Assembly (NCBI GenBank): GCA_030668705.1
Contig: DAOVFB010000007.1
Coordinates: forward strand, 1-33,275
Length of the DNA stretch: 33,275 bases
Direction: 5' to 3'
From: Candidatus Stahliibacteriota bacterium
GTDB lineage: Bacteria; Hydrothermota; UBA3072
A program made the position numbers and the translations under genes. Shown here in pieces: positions 8,338 to 17,636 of the stretch; position 1 is the stretch's first letter, and every line of letters starts with the position of its first letter. The notes below the pieces were generated by a model, which saw nothing but the letters and a program-made list of their open reading frames with translations, had not been told where the DNA came from and made no database searches.

Positions 8338-9674
8338 TTCAACAAAGAAAGAGTTTTAGCAGGTGGTTGATTACACTTATTGACATTTTGATAATAATAT
8401 TTACCTACTGGCTGGCTGTTCTCATAAGGATATATTTTGATCCTTCATACAACCAGATGGCAAACTGGTATTTTCCCCTTTATACAAGAATATTCCCTCT
8501 ATTCCTTGTAACCTTTATACCCATTATGATATTTAATAATTCCATCTTAGAGACTTTTCCAGTAGATAAATATAGGTTTTATACCAGAAGTATTACCTCC
8601 CTTTTCACTGCACTATTAATCTCGATTGCACTTCTGTTCTATTTCAAGTTATTCAATCAGAGCCGAATAGCTCTATCCCTATTCTTTATCATGTCATGCA
8701 TATTCATGCTATTGTCACGGGAATTTATCTCTAAGAATAAGGGAAATGCTATAAGAACACTCGTTCTTGGTACCCTGGATGAAGCAAAAGTCATACAGAA
8801 TTTTTTCTCCCTTCACGCCTTCTTCAGGATTGAGGTCCTGGAGGTATTGGAAAAAACTGATATGAATCTCCCGCAAAGGCTCAAAAACGAAGCCATTGAC
8901 TGGGTAATAATCACCAGGGAATCCTTTAAACCCTATATTTCAATCTGTGAAAACCTTGGCATAACGGTTTCGTACTACCTTAAAGAGGATTTTAGCGACA
9001 TTTCCCCATTCGTGAGTATTGAGAATACTTTTACATCGCCGATAATCACGTTTCACCCGGCGTCAACACAATATATACAACTTTTTATTAAATACACATT
9101 CGACCGTATCATCTCGCTTATTCTATTAATCTGCTTCTTTCCTCTTTACGTTGTAATACCTATCTTAATAAAGCTTGATTCCCGGGGTCCAGTTATATAT
9201 AAACACAAACGGGCTGGTCTCAACGGGGGAAGATTTGAAATGCTCAAATTTCGCACAATGTTTAAGAATGCCGATGAAACAAAGCTCTCTCTTGTGGAAA
9301 AGAATGAAATGGAAAAGGTTGTATTTAAAATTAAAAAAGACCCAAGGATTACAAAAGTTGGAAAGATACTGCGAAAGTTTAGTCTTGACGAACTCCCTCA
9401 ACTGATAAATGTTCTAAAGGGAGAAATGTCACTGGTTGGACCAAGGCCTCCTCTATCGGAAGAAATAAATAAATATGAAGGATGGGAAAGAAGGAGATTA
9501 TCAATGAAACCTGGATTAACCTGCCTTTGGCAGATTAGCGGTCGCAGCGAAATAGGCTTTGAGAAATGGATGGAACTTGACCTTGAATACATTGATAACT
9601 GGTCTCCCGGCCTCGATATTAATATATTAATCAAAACAATCCCTGCAGTATTATCAGGAAGAGGGGCCTATTAA
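8334..9674 (+). CDS. Undecaprenyl-phosphate sugar phosphotransferase (WcaJ/WbaP type)
   Basis: N-terminal TM helices; C-terminal KHKRAGLNGGRFEMLKFRTM, SLDELPQLINVLKGEMSLVGPRPPL. Confidence 0.93.
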   Translation: MIQQRKSFSRWLITLIDILIIIFTYWLAVLIRIYFDPSYNQMANWYFPLYTRIFPLFLVTFIPIMIFNNSILETFPVDKYRFYTRSITSLFTALLISIALLFYFKLFNQSRIALSLFFIMSCIFMLLSREFISKNKGNAIRTLVLGTLDEAKVIQNFFSLHAFFRIEVLEVLEKTDMNLPQRLKNEAIDWVIITRESFKPYISICENLGITVSYYLKEDFSDISPFVSIENTFTSPIITFHPASTQYIQLFIKYTFDRIISLILLICFFPLYVVIPILIKLDSRGPVIYKHKRAGLNGGRFEMLKFRTMFKNADETKLSLVEKNEMEKVVFKIKKDPRITKVGKILRKFSLDELPQLINVLKGEMSLVGPRPPLSEEINKYEGWERRRLSMKPGLTCLWQISGRSEIGFEKWMELDLEYIDNWSPGLDINILIKTIPAVLSGRGAY

Positions 9675-11743
9675 TGGGTCTTATTTTCCTCCTCGTATTT
9701 TCGACCCAGGTCCTGGATGAACTCAATAGGGCAAGAGATTCCTATCTTATACCTCTTAAATTAGAGCCAGCATATGTTGATAAAGGAGAATCCTACCTGA
9801 ATCTTTCAGTTATAGACATCAGGATAGGCAAGTTAGAAACAGCCCTGAGAGAAGCAAAGATGGCAGGGTTTTACGGACGGGTAAGCGAATCCCATTACCT
9901 CCAGGGAGTTATCTATTACCTACGGGGGGATACAAAAAAAGCCATTTCCCACTTTGAAAAGATTAACAGATGGCAATATCCCTATTTCCTTCAACAGATG
10001 TATGACTTTTCGCCGCTGAAAATAGATACACTATTAACGAATAAAATGATACCTGATTCGCTACGTTTTTATTTGATTTTCTATGAAACCGACACAACTA
10101 AAATAAGAAACCTGATTGATAAATCAAAACTCCCTGCCTGGCAGAAATGCCTTGGGGAAGGGTATCTTGCATATAAAAGCAGGCAATTTGAAAAAGCATT
10201 GAGCTTTTTCCTGGAATCTTATAGGGAAAAACCATCTGATTATACAGGCGTATGCATTCTTGCATCACAGTATTGGCTCGGAGAACTGGATAGTATTCTT
10301 TCTTTTCAGAAAAAATATTCTATTATTTCTCCTCTTGCTACATATCTCAAAGCAGAGGTGCTCTATTATAAGGATAGTATAGGCCTGGCAACAGAACTGT
10401 TTCTCTCTGATACAAATTCCACTTACAGAATACACGCTCTCTTTGGAGCAGCCTGGGGTAAGTATAGATTAGAAAATTATTCCGAGAGTGTAGATCTATT
10501 CCAACAATTCCTAAATATATACAAAGAAGGAGAATTAAGGCAGTACGCATTATACCGCCTGGCCCGTGCGTTATTAAAGCAGGGAAAACTGTCAAGCCTT
10601 GAGTATTTTGAAAAGATTGTAGGCGAATATCCTGATTCACCTATTATGAACGATACTTATCTCCTCCTTGGAAGGATACATTTCCTACTCAACCATCTAA
10701 AGGAAGCAACCTACTGGTTTAAACGGCTTCTCTCAGAATATCCTGATTCCAGATGGATTCCCTATTCGTATAGGTACTTAGGGATAATTGCTACAAGGAA
10801 AGATGAATTTGGGGAGGCACTTAATTGCTACCTCTCGATACTATCATTAGGAGGTGTATCAGAAGAGTTAATAGATGAAGCACATTACAGAATCGAGGAA
10901 ACCAAATGGAAAATGGGGAAATATCCAACAAAACTAAATATGTTCAAGGCATTCATCAGTAAGTATCCAGAAAGTCCAAGGACCCCCTCTCTAATACTCA
11001 GGATTGGGAATTACTATAAAGCAGCTGCCAGATACAAAAAGGCAGAAAGTTACTTTAAAAAAGCAATAGAGGATTACCCTAATTCTGAAGAAGCGGATGA
11101 GGCTGTTCTCACCCTTGGGAAAGTTTATCTGTCAATGGGCGAAGCTGAAAAATCAATAAAATTGCTTGAGGAATCACTCCAGAAAAGAACTTCCAGGAAA
11201 GAAGAGATATATCTTGAACTTGGTAACATATATTACGATATGGAAGACCTTGAAAAGGCAATTCAACATTACAGGGAGATATTCTCTCCCAGTCTTTTAC
11301 CTTATGCCAAGTACCAGATTGGCTTAATATATTTTGAACTTGGTCTATTCAAGGAAGCGAGGATACCTTTACGGAACATCATAGATGAATTTCCTGACTC
11401 TAAATTTCTTAGCAGCGCTTACCTTCTACTTGCAAAGACATTCATGCGTGAGGGTTCTCTTGAAGAAGCAATTTATGTGGTGGATCAAGGAACAAACAAA
11501 TTATCAGGCAAGATGAAAATCTCTTTACTTCAACTGAAGGCCAAAATATACTGTCAGATGCATAAAACAGAAGCACTGAACATTTATTTAAAAACTGCGG
11601 AGATGATGGGTGAAGATATAAATGGGACAATTAAAATTCTAAAAGAAGGCCTGAAGTGCGCAGAACTTCTTAATGAAACCGAAAAAATTGAATATTTTCA
11701 AAACCTTATTGAGGTCCTCGAAACCCATGAAGAAAGTGATTAG
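9674..11743 (+). CDS. TPR-repeat protein (BamD/YbgF-like repeats)
   Basis: 689 aa; many TPR units such as KKAESYFKKAIEDYPNSEEADEAVLTLGKVYLSMG and a hydrophobic N-terminus. Confidence 0.85.
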   Translation: MGLIFLLVFSTQVLDELNRARDSYLIPLKLEPAYVDKGESYLNLSVIDIRIGKLETALREAKMAGFYGRVSESHYLQGVIYYLRGDTKKAISHFEKINRWQYPYFLQQMYDFSPLKIDTLLTNKMIPDSLRFYLIFYETDTTKIRNLIDKSKLPAWQKCLGEGYLAYKSRQFEKALSFFLESYREKPSDYTGVCILASQYWLGELDSILSFQKKYSIISPLATYLKAEVLYYKDSIGLATELFLSDTNSTYRIHALFGAAWGKYRLENYSESVDLFQQFLNIYKEGELRQYALYRLARALLKQGKLSSLEYFEKIVGEYPDSPIMNDTYLLLGRIHFLLNHLKEATYWFKRLLSEYPDSRWIPYSYRYLGIIATRKDEFGEALNCYLSILSLGGVSEELIDEAHYRIEETKWKMGKYPTKLNMFKAFISKYPESPRTPSLILRIGNYYKAAARYKKAESYFKKAIEDYPNSEEADEAVLTLGKVYLSMGEAEKSIKLLEESLQKRTSRKEEIYLELGNIYYDMEDLEKAIQHYREIFSPSLLPYAKYQIGLIYFELGLFKEARIPLRNIIDEFPDSKFLSSAYLLLAKTFMREGSLEEAIYVVDQGTNKLSGKMKISLLQLKAKIYCQMHKTEALNIYLKTAEMMGEDINGTIKILKEGLKCAELLNETEKIEYFQNLIEVLETHEESD

Positions 11744-11959
11744 AACACAAATAAATAACTGACAACTATTTATTAAGGGTTTTAGGTTAGTAATTTTGAA
11801 TGTTAAATTTTAAATTATAGATTATCAACAGTTGTCAGCTTTTAGCAATCAGCTACTTAAGAAGGGTTTAATAAATTACGGAATTAGGAATGTGGATTGC
11901 GGACTTATTATAAATTAAACCTTGACAAAAAATGATTCCAGTATATGTTTTGTCCAGTT

Positions 11960-12034
11960 GGGGCCGTAGTTCAGTTTGGTTAGAACGCTGGCCTGTCAAG
12001 CCAGAGGTCGCGAGTTCAAGTCTCGTCGGTCCCG
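11960..12034 (+). tRNA. tRNA-Asp (GTC)
   Basis: GGGGCCGTAGTTCAGTTTGGTTAGAACGCTGGCCTGTCAAGCCAGAGGTCGCGAGTTCAAGTCTCGTCGGTCCCG: full cloverleaf, anticodon GTC, CCA not encoded. Confidence 0.97.
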
Positions 12035-12043
12035 TTTTCCTTC

Positions 12044-12071
12044 TTGACAATTATATTCTTTCCACTATAAT
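12044..12071 (+). promoter_or_regulatory. Promoter downstream of tRNA-Asp
   Basis: TTGACA (12044-12049), 16 bp, TATAAT (12066-12071). Confidence 0.7.
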
Positions 12072-12079
12072 AAAATTAT

Positions 12080-12392
12080 AAGACTCACAAGTACACAGAA
12101 GACAACAAGGGAGTACACGGGTTAAATTAATAAATGAAAATATACATTAGAAAATACCTCTCCTGTCTCTGTGGCATTATTTGGTCTTAGGATTTGGGTT
12201 TTGGTTCTGGGTTCTGAGTTCTAAGTTCTATGTTAAAGGATTGGACAGTGGAACAGTTGAAAATCTGTGTCTAAAATGGGTGAGTGGAGGAGGGAATAAT
12301 TTTGCATTTTTCACTTTGCAATCTGCATTTTGCATTGGAGCGAAGCGACTATCTCTGTGTCTCTGTGGCAAAAAATTAAAAAAGGAGGTAAA
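12080..12392. repeat. Block B of phrase-like repeats, including the 93-bp copy at 12261-12353
   Basis: ctctgtggcattatttggtcttaggatttgggttttggttctgggttctgagttctaagttc followed by the A1-identical segment. Confidence 0.9.
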
Positions 12393-12680
12393 TTGAAACT
12401 GAAAACTATCATCTGGTTAATTGTTCTGGTTCTTGTGGTTATATTTGCGATTCAGAATGTTCAAAGTGTAGAACTCTCGGTGTACTTCTGGAAATTTGAG
12501 TGTCCCAAAATCATTCTCATATTTGTCAGCTTGGTTCTGGGTTTCCTTGCAGGTATATTCCTGCGGAGCCTGAAGCGAGAAGAAAAGAAAAAAGAGACAC
12601 CAAGAAAAGAGGAAACAACCCCAAAGAAAGATACCGGAAAGAAGAGAAAAAAGGCTAAAAGAGTGGATAAAGAGGAATAA
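12393..12680 (+). CDS. LapA-domain (DUF1049) membrane protein
   Basis: TTG start at 12393 after AAAGGAGG; LKTIIWLIVLVLVVIFAIQNVQSVELSVYFWKFECPKIILIFVSLVLGFLAGIF plus a Lys/Glu tail. Confidence 0.75.
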   Translation: MKLKTIIWLIVLVLVVIFAIQNVQSVELSVYFWKFECPKIILIFVSLVLGFLAGIFLRSLKREEKKKETPRKEETTPKKDTGKKRKKAKRVDKEE

Positions 12681-12710
12681 AATGTAGGGTTCAAGGGGTC
12701 GAGGGGTCAT

Positions 12711-13889
12711 ATGAAGGTAGCGTTTCTAACGCTTGGCTGTAAGCTTAATCAGTACTATACAGATTGTATAGTACAAAAACATATAGAAGAAGGGGACAAG
12801 ATAATCCCACTTATAGATAATCCAGATATTGCTTATATCAATACTTGTTCGGTAACCACACATGCTGGACATAAATCGAGGAAGTTATTCAGAAAAGCAA
12901 AGAGATACGCAAAAGAAACAAGGATAATGGGATGTCATGCCAAACTTTTCCCAGAGGATTTCAAAGATACTATTCGTATTGACGAATCTGGATGGCTTGA
13001 ACACTTCCCTCTGTCACACCAGAGGAGAAAACGTGCTTATCTGCCAATTCAGGGAGGATGCAATGATTTTTGCACCTACTGTATTGTTCCATACGCCCGG
13101 GGGAAGAACTTTTCGCTTCCAAAAGACTTAATAATCAGATCTTTAAAGAAAAGAATCTCGGAAGGTTATAAGGAAGTTATTCTCACAGGAATACATATCG
13201 GAAGCTATGCATATGAGGGCATGGATTTAACTGCTTTGTTAAAAGAGTTATTGCAATTCGATATCAGAATACGGCTTACTTCCATAAGACCTGATGTGAT
13301 AGACAGGGGATTCCTTCAATTATTTCAGCATAAAAACCTCATGCCTCACATCCATCTTTCTCAGCAAAGTGGGGACAATTTGATACTTAAAAGAATGGGA
13401 AGAAATTACACCAGGGAAAAAACCTTATGGATTACAGAGGAACTACGAAAGATAAGAGAAAACATCCGCATAGCAGGGGATTTCATTGTGGGTTTTCCAG
13501 GAGAAAGGGATGAGAAGTTCCAAAATAGCATTAGTCTTATCAAAAAAGCCTATTTTTCGCACTTACATGTATTTCGCTATTCAAAAAGACCTTATACCCT
13601 GGCGTCATTATATCCTGATCATATAGAAGAAAAAATAAAAAAGGAAAGAAGTAACATTCTCATAAATTTAGCAAAAAAACAACGGGCAAATTTCATAAAA
13701 GAGCAAATCGGAAAAGAATATTATGTTATTACCGAAGATAAAAGTCAACTTGGAGATACCTGGAGTGCAGGTATCACTCCCAATTATATCAAGGTTCATT
13801 TCCAAAAAGATGGAAAAACAGGGGAGTTCATCCCGGTTCGAATCAAAGACTTTAAAGAAGGATATGTCTATGGAGAAGTTAGAAAATAA
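12711..13889 (+). CDS. mtaB: tRNA t6A methylthiotransferase MtaB-like
   Basis: FLTLGCKLNQYYTDC, GGCNDFCTYCIVPYARG (radical SAM CxxxCxxC), HLSQQSGDNLILKRMGR. Confidence 0.85.
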   Translation: MKVAFLTLGCKLNQYYTDCIVQKHIEEGDKIIPLIDNPDIAYINTCSVTTHAGHKSRKLFRKAKRYAKETRIMGCHAKLFPEDFKDTIRIDESGWLEHFPLSHQRRKRAYLPIQGGCNDFCTYCIVPYARGKNFSLPKDLIIRSLKKRISEGYKEVILTGIHIGSYAYEGMDLTALLKELLQFDIRIRLTSIRPDVIDRGFLQLFQHKNLMPHIHLSQQSGDNLILKRMGRNYTREKTLWITEELRKIRENIRIAGDFIVGFPGERDEKFQNSISLIKKAYFSHLHVFRYSKRPYTLASLYPDHIEEKIKKERSNILINLAKKQRANFIKEQIGKEYYVITEDKSQLGDTWSAGITPNYIKVHFQKDGKTGEFIPVRIKDFKEGYVYGEVRK

Positions 13890-15159
13890 GTTCTATATAC
13901 GGACATATGGTTGCCAGATGAACAAGTATGACTCCGATATAATTAAAGCCCTTCTATTAAAGGAGAATTTTAAGGAGGTATCTACCCCAGAAGAAGCAGA
14001 TTACATCTTTATCAACACCTGTGCTGTTCGGGAACACGCAGAGAAAAGAGCTATAGGCAGATTGAACTCCTTAAAAAGTTTAAAGAAGAACAAACCGGAA
14101 ACCATTGTTGGAGTAGTGGGGTGCATGGCAAAAAACCACCCCGATCTCATCCACCATTCAGTTGTTGATTTCCTGGCTCCTCCTGATTCGTACAGGAATT
14201 TAGCAAAATGGGCAATAGCAAAAAAATCGGGATATATCCCTGAGGACAAGAATGAGCAATATTCTGATATATTTATCTATCCTAATAAAATAAGCAGTTA
14301 TCTCTCAATAACGAGGGGTTGCAACTATTTTTGTTCTTATTGTATCGTTCCATACACCCGTGGATTGATCCGTTCAAGACCACCGAACAACATACTCGAA
14401 GAAGCAGAAGAGCTGATCGACGGAGGGATGAGAGAATTGACTCTCCTTGGACAGAATATTAATGCCTATTATTATAAGGGAGTGGATTTCCCTGAAATAT
14501 TAAAGAGAGTTGCCAACTTAAAAGGATTAAAACGTCTAAATTTCCTGACATCACATCCAAAAGATATACCTGATAATCTCTTTTCAGTTATGGCAGAACA
14601 CAACAATGTAACAAATTACCTCCACCTACCACTTCAGTCGGGAAAAGACAGTATTCTCACCCGGATGAATAGGGGCTATACCTTAAAGGATTATTTGAGA
14701 ATTATTGATAAAGCAAGACACCTTTTGGACGATCTTTACCTCTCAACCGATATTATCGTGGGTTTTCCCGGAGAAAAAGAAGAAGATTTTGAAGAGACTT
14801 TAAGGGCAGTAGAAAGGATACGCTTTGACCAATCTTATATGTTTGCCTATTCTGATAGGAAGGGCACGCTTGCCGCTCTATTAAAGGATAAAGTAGATGA
14901 AAGAATCAAAAAGCACCGTCTGCGTCGTCTGATAGAGATTCAAAACAGTATAACAATGGAAAAAGCGAGCGCTTTTAAGGGGAAGAAGATGGAAGTCTTA
15001 ATAGTGGGTGAAGCAAAAAAGGGGGGCAAAATTGGGAAAAATAGAAGCGGGAGAATAATTATTATAAATGGGGTTGCAAAAATTGGATCTATATATATTG
15101 TCAAGATAAATAGAATCAATGGTCGAGTCCCCATTGGGGAAATCGAAAAGGAGGTTTAA
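13870..15159 (+). CDS. miaB: tRNA i6A methylthiotransferase MiaB
   Basis: YIRTYGCQMNKYDSD, RGCNYFCSYCIVPYTRG, HLPLQSGKDSILTRMNRGYT, C-terminal TRAM region. Start moved from the ORF start. Confidence 0.92.
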   Translation: MEKLENKFYIRTYGCQMNKYDSDIIKALLLKENFKEVSTPEEADYIFINTCAVREHAEKRAIGRLNSLKSLKKNKPETIVGVVGCMAKNHPDLIHHSVVDFLAPPDSYRNLAKWAIAKKSGYIPEDKNEQYSDIFIYPNKISSYLSITRGCNYFCSYCIVPYTRGLIRSRPPNNILEEAEELIDGGMRELTLLGQNINAYYYKGVDFPEILKRVANLKGLKRLNFLTSHPKDIPDNLFSVMAEHNNVTNYLHLPLQSGKDSILTRMNRGYTLKDYLRIIDKARHLLDDLYLSTDIIVGFPGEKEEDFEETLRAVERIRFDQSYMFAYSDRKGTLAALLKDKVDERIKKHRLRRLIEIQNSITMEKASAFKGKKMEVLIVGEAKKGGKIGKNRSGRIIIINGVAKIGSIYIVKINRINGRVPIGEIEKEV

Positions 15160-15507
15160 ATGACATTTTTAGTTGCTCTGATATCAGGAATTATTATTAT
15201 TATTGGTATAATCATAGGTACGCAGAACGGAAATACTCTGGTTACCTTCTACCTGCTAAAATGGAGATTCGAAGATATTTCGCTAACTCTATTACTTATT
15301 GAAAGCTTGCTCGGAGGCATTGTTATAGCAGTAATTATTGCAGGGATAAATCAGATAAAATTGCGACTTCAGATGCACTCCCTCATAAAGGAGAATAAAA
15401 GCCTTGGGAAGGAAATTAAAGCTTTAAAGAATATGCCCTTTGAAGAAGAAGAGGAAAGGGAAGAAGAAATAGTAGAAAAGGAAGAAAAAGAAGAGGCATT
15501 AGAATAA
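15160..15507 (+). CDS. lapA: LapA-domain membrane protein
   Basis: Two TM helices plus coiled coil; immediately upstream of a LapB homolog, as in lapAB. Confidence 0.75.
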   Translation: MTFLVALISGIIIIIGIIIGTQNGNTLVTFYLLKWRFEDISLTLLLIESLLGGIVIAVIIAGINQIKLRLQMHSLIKENKSLGKEIKALKNMPFEEEEEREEEIVEKEEKEEALE

Positions 15508-16616
15508 TGGTCTACCTTGTCGGTATACTCATTTTCTTTATTCTCTTAATACTTGGGCTTTCTCTTTTTAGGGTTCCTAAAAAGAAGGTGGATCCAGCGA
15601 AATATATAAAGGGTCTTGAAACAATGGTTGATGGAAAAACAGATGAGGCAATCGACATACTTAAAAACGTGATTGAAAAAGATACATCGAATACGGGAGC
15701 CTACCTTCGTTTAGGAAACTTGCTAAGAGAAAAGGGACTTATTAGTTCCGCTATAAAGATACATAAGAACCTATCTGTGAATCCCGAATTATCTGCAAGC
15801 GAAAAGGAAGAGGTCAATAAGGCCTTAGTAAAAGATTATCTTGAATCCAAGGAATGGAGGAAAGCACTACCAATTTATGAGCCTTTATATAAAAAGAACC
15901 CGAAAGATAAAGAACTTGCTATTGGTTTGCTCCTGTTGTACGAAAAGCAAGAGAAATGGGATAATGCTTATAATATAGCAAAAAAAATATATACGAAGGG
16001 AAAGAGTCTTGCGAATTATGCCACTCATATAGCCTCTCTACTTATCGGAAGGGATAACCAGAAAGCGAGGAAATTTATCAACTTTGGGTTAAAGGCAAAC
16101 ATATCATATGCACATTTTTTATATGGAAAGTTGCTGATTGAAGATGGAAAAGAGAACAACGGTATCGAACATCTTGAGAAAAGCATTTCTATTGACCCGG
16201 AACGGGCGTATCTATACCTCCCCTTACTTGAAGAGTATATGTTTAAGAGAGGTGAATTCAGCATACTCGAACCATATCTGAAGAATCTTGTCTCGGAGAA
16301 TCCTGAAAACTGGGAAATTCTCAATTCTTATATATCCATCCTCAAGAAAAAGGGAGATAGCGACAGAGTAGAAGAAATCCTTGATGAGGCTATTCCAAAT
16401 CTCAATATAGACAGTCCAGAGGCACTTGGATCAATAGCATCTGCATATAGTGGAGTAGATACCGATAAGATGAGTGAATATGTATTAAAAATGCAGCGCC
16501 TTTTAACAAAAACTAAACGGTTTAAGTGTCCGGAGTGTGGCAATGAATTCAAAGAGTTTAGCTGGAAATGTTCTTCTTGCGGTTCTCTTGGGACTATCCA
16601 TCGGGTGTGGAATTAA
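15507..16616 (+). CDS. lapB: LapB/YciM-like TPR protein with C-terminal rubredoxin-type zinc ribbon
   Basis: N-terminal TM, TPRs, C-terminal FKCPECGNEFKEFSWKCSSCGSLGTIHRVWN. Confidence 0.88.
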   Translation: MVYLVGILIFFILLILGLSLFRVPKKKVDPAKYIKGLETMVDGKTDEAIDILKNVIEKDTSNTGAYLRLGNLLREKGLISSAIKIHKNLSVNPELSASEKEEVNKALVKDYLESKEWRKALPIYEPLYKKNPKDKELAIGLLLLYEKQEKWDNAYNIAKKIYTKGKSLANYATHIASLLIGRDNQKARKFINFGLKANISYAHFLYGKLLIEDGKENNGIEHLEKSISIDPERAYLYLPLLEEYMFKRGEFSILEPYLKNLVSENPENWEILNSYISILKKKGDSDRVEEILDEAIPNLNIDSPEALGSIASAYSGVDTDKMSEYVLKMQRLLTKTKRFKCPECGNEFKEFSWKCSSCGSLGTIHRVWN

Positions 16617-16995
16617 TAATCCAGAACCTGCTCCTGGAACTATCCTGGGCTCAGGACTTATAGAAGTTCCAAGTTATGAGTCTAGAGACTATTCTTTTTC
16701 TACAGGAGGGGAATCTTACGGTTATATAGAGTTCTCGTATGAGAAATATTCCACCTGGGAGAAAGTCGAAATATCTGCTCCCTATGGAATTCAATTTGGC
16801 ACTGGTAATACGGCTCCTGCAACCGGTTATGGGTTGTTTCCTCTGGATGTTAAACTTTCCTCTTCTTATTTCTTTATGCCTGATTCCACACATTATGGAT
16901 ATCTTGAGATAATCAGTCGCTCCACCAATTCATCCGCCACTATTGGTTTTGACTGGATAATTCAAACAGAACCGGGCAATAGAGAATTTTACTGA
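16543..16995 (+). CDS. Hypothetical lipoprotein
   Basis: MNSKSLAGNVLLAVLLGLSIGCGINNPEPAP: signal peptide and lipobox; overlaps the lapB 3' end out of frame. Confidence 0.65.
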   Translation: MNSKSLAGNVLLAVLLGLSIGCGINNPEPAPGTILGSGLIEVPSYESRDYSFSTGGESYGYIEFSYEKYSTWEKVEISAPYGIQFGTGNTAPATGYGLFPLDVKLSSSYFFMPDSTHYGYLEIISRSTNSSATIGFDWIIQTEPGNREFY

Positions 16996-17636
16996 TGAAA
17001 CTACTTTTTATTCTACTCCTAATAAGTAGCACGCCAGAGGCCGCAAGAATAAAATACCACAAAGCCATAAGAACCGAGAATCCTCTTGAAGCTATAGAAT
17101 ATTATCGTCAGATAATCAATGACGCACCCAAAACCTCCTATGCTGATTCGTCCCTCTTTAGAATTGGGATGTTTTATTATCTCATAGGCGACTATGACCA
17201 GACGATCAGCTCTCTGGAAATCATTTATAATAAAGGTCTTAAATCCTCCCTCTATAGGAAGGCTTGTTATTGGTTAGAGATAAGTTGGGAGAATTTGGGA
17301 GATACCACTAAAGCTTTAGAATTTGCTAAAATAGTTGAGAACTTAAAAGAAACAAAATCCATCAAAACTGACACTCTATTTAAATCTGAGAAAACAACAG
17401 TTAGCAATCAAGCGGCTTTATATACTGTTCAGTTAGGGGCCTATCGTGATATGGAATGGGCTGATTTATTCCTCGAACGATTAAAAGAACATAATTTAGA
17501 ATCCTATGTTATTGTGAAAGGTGAATATATACGGATCTGTTCAGGTAAATTTTCCACCAGAGCAGAAGCGGAAAGCTGGCTCATAGAACTTAATAATAGT
17601 GGATTTGACGGTTGGATTATCGAAGTTGAACCTTGA
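16995..17636 (+). CDS. TPR plus SPOR-domain protein
   Basis: YTVQLGAYRDMEWADLFLERLKEHNLESYVIVKGEYIRICSGKFSTRAEAESW. Confidence 0.85.
   Translation: MKLLFILLLISSTPEAARIKYHKAIRTENPLEAIEYYRQIINDAPKTSYADSSLFRIGMFYYLIGDYDQTISSLEIIYNKGLKSSLYRKACYWLEISWENLGDTTKALEFAKIVENLKETKSIKTDTLFKSEKTTVSNQAALYTVQLGAYRDMEWADLFLERLKEHNLESYVIVKGEYIRICSGKFSTRAEAESWLIELNNSGFDGWIIEVEP

Noticed and set aside
11868-12050. Minus-strand ORF MSRRKTGPTRLELATSGLTGQRSNQTELRPQ...
   Set aside because: Antisense translation of tRNA-Asp; not a gene.
12181-12396. ORF sharing SGGGNNFAFFTLQSAFCIGAKRLSLCL
   Set aside because: Translated intergenic repeat; no coding evidence.
13723-13869. Upstream N-terminal extension of miaB
   Set aside because: Out-of-frame overlap with the mtaB 3' end; MiaB homology begins at FYIRTYGCQMN with ATG at 13870.
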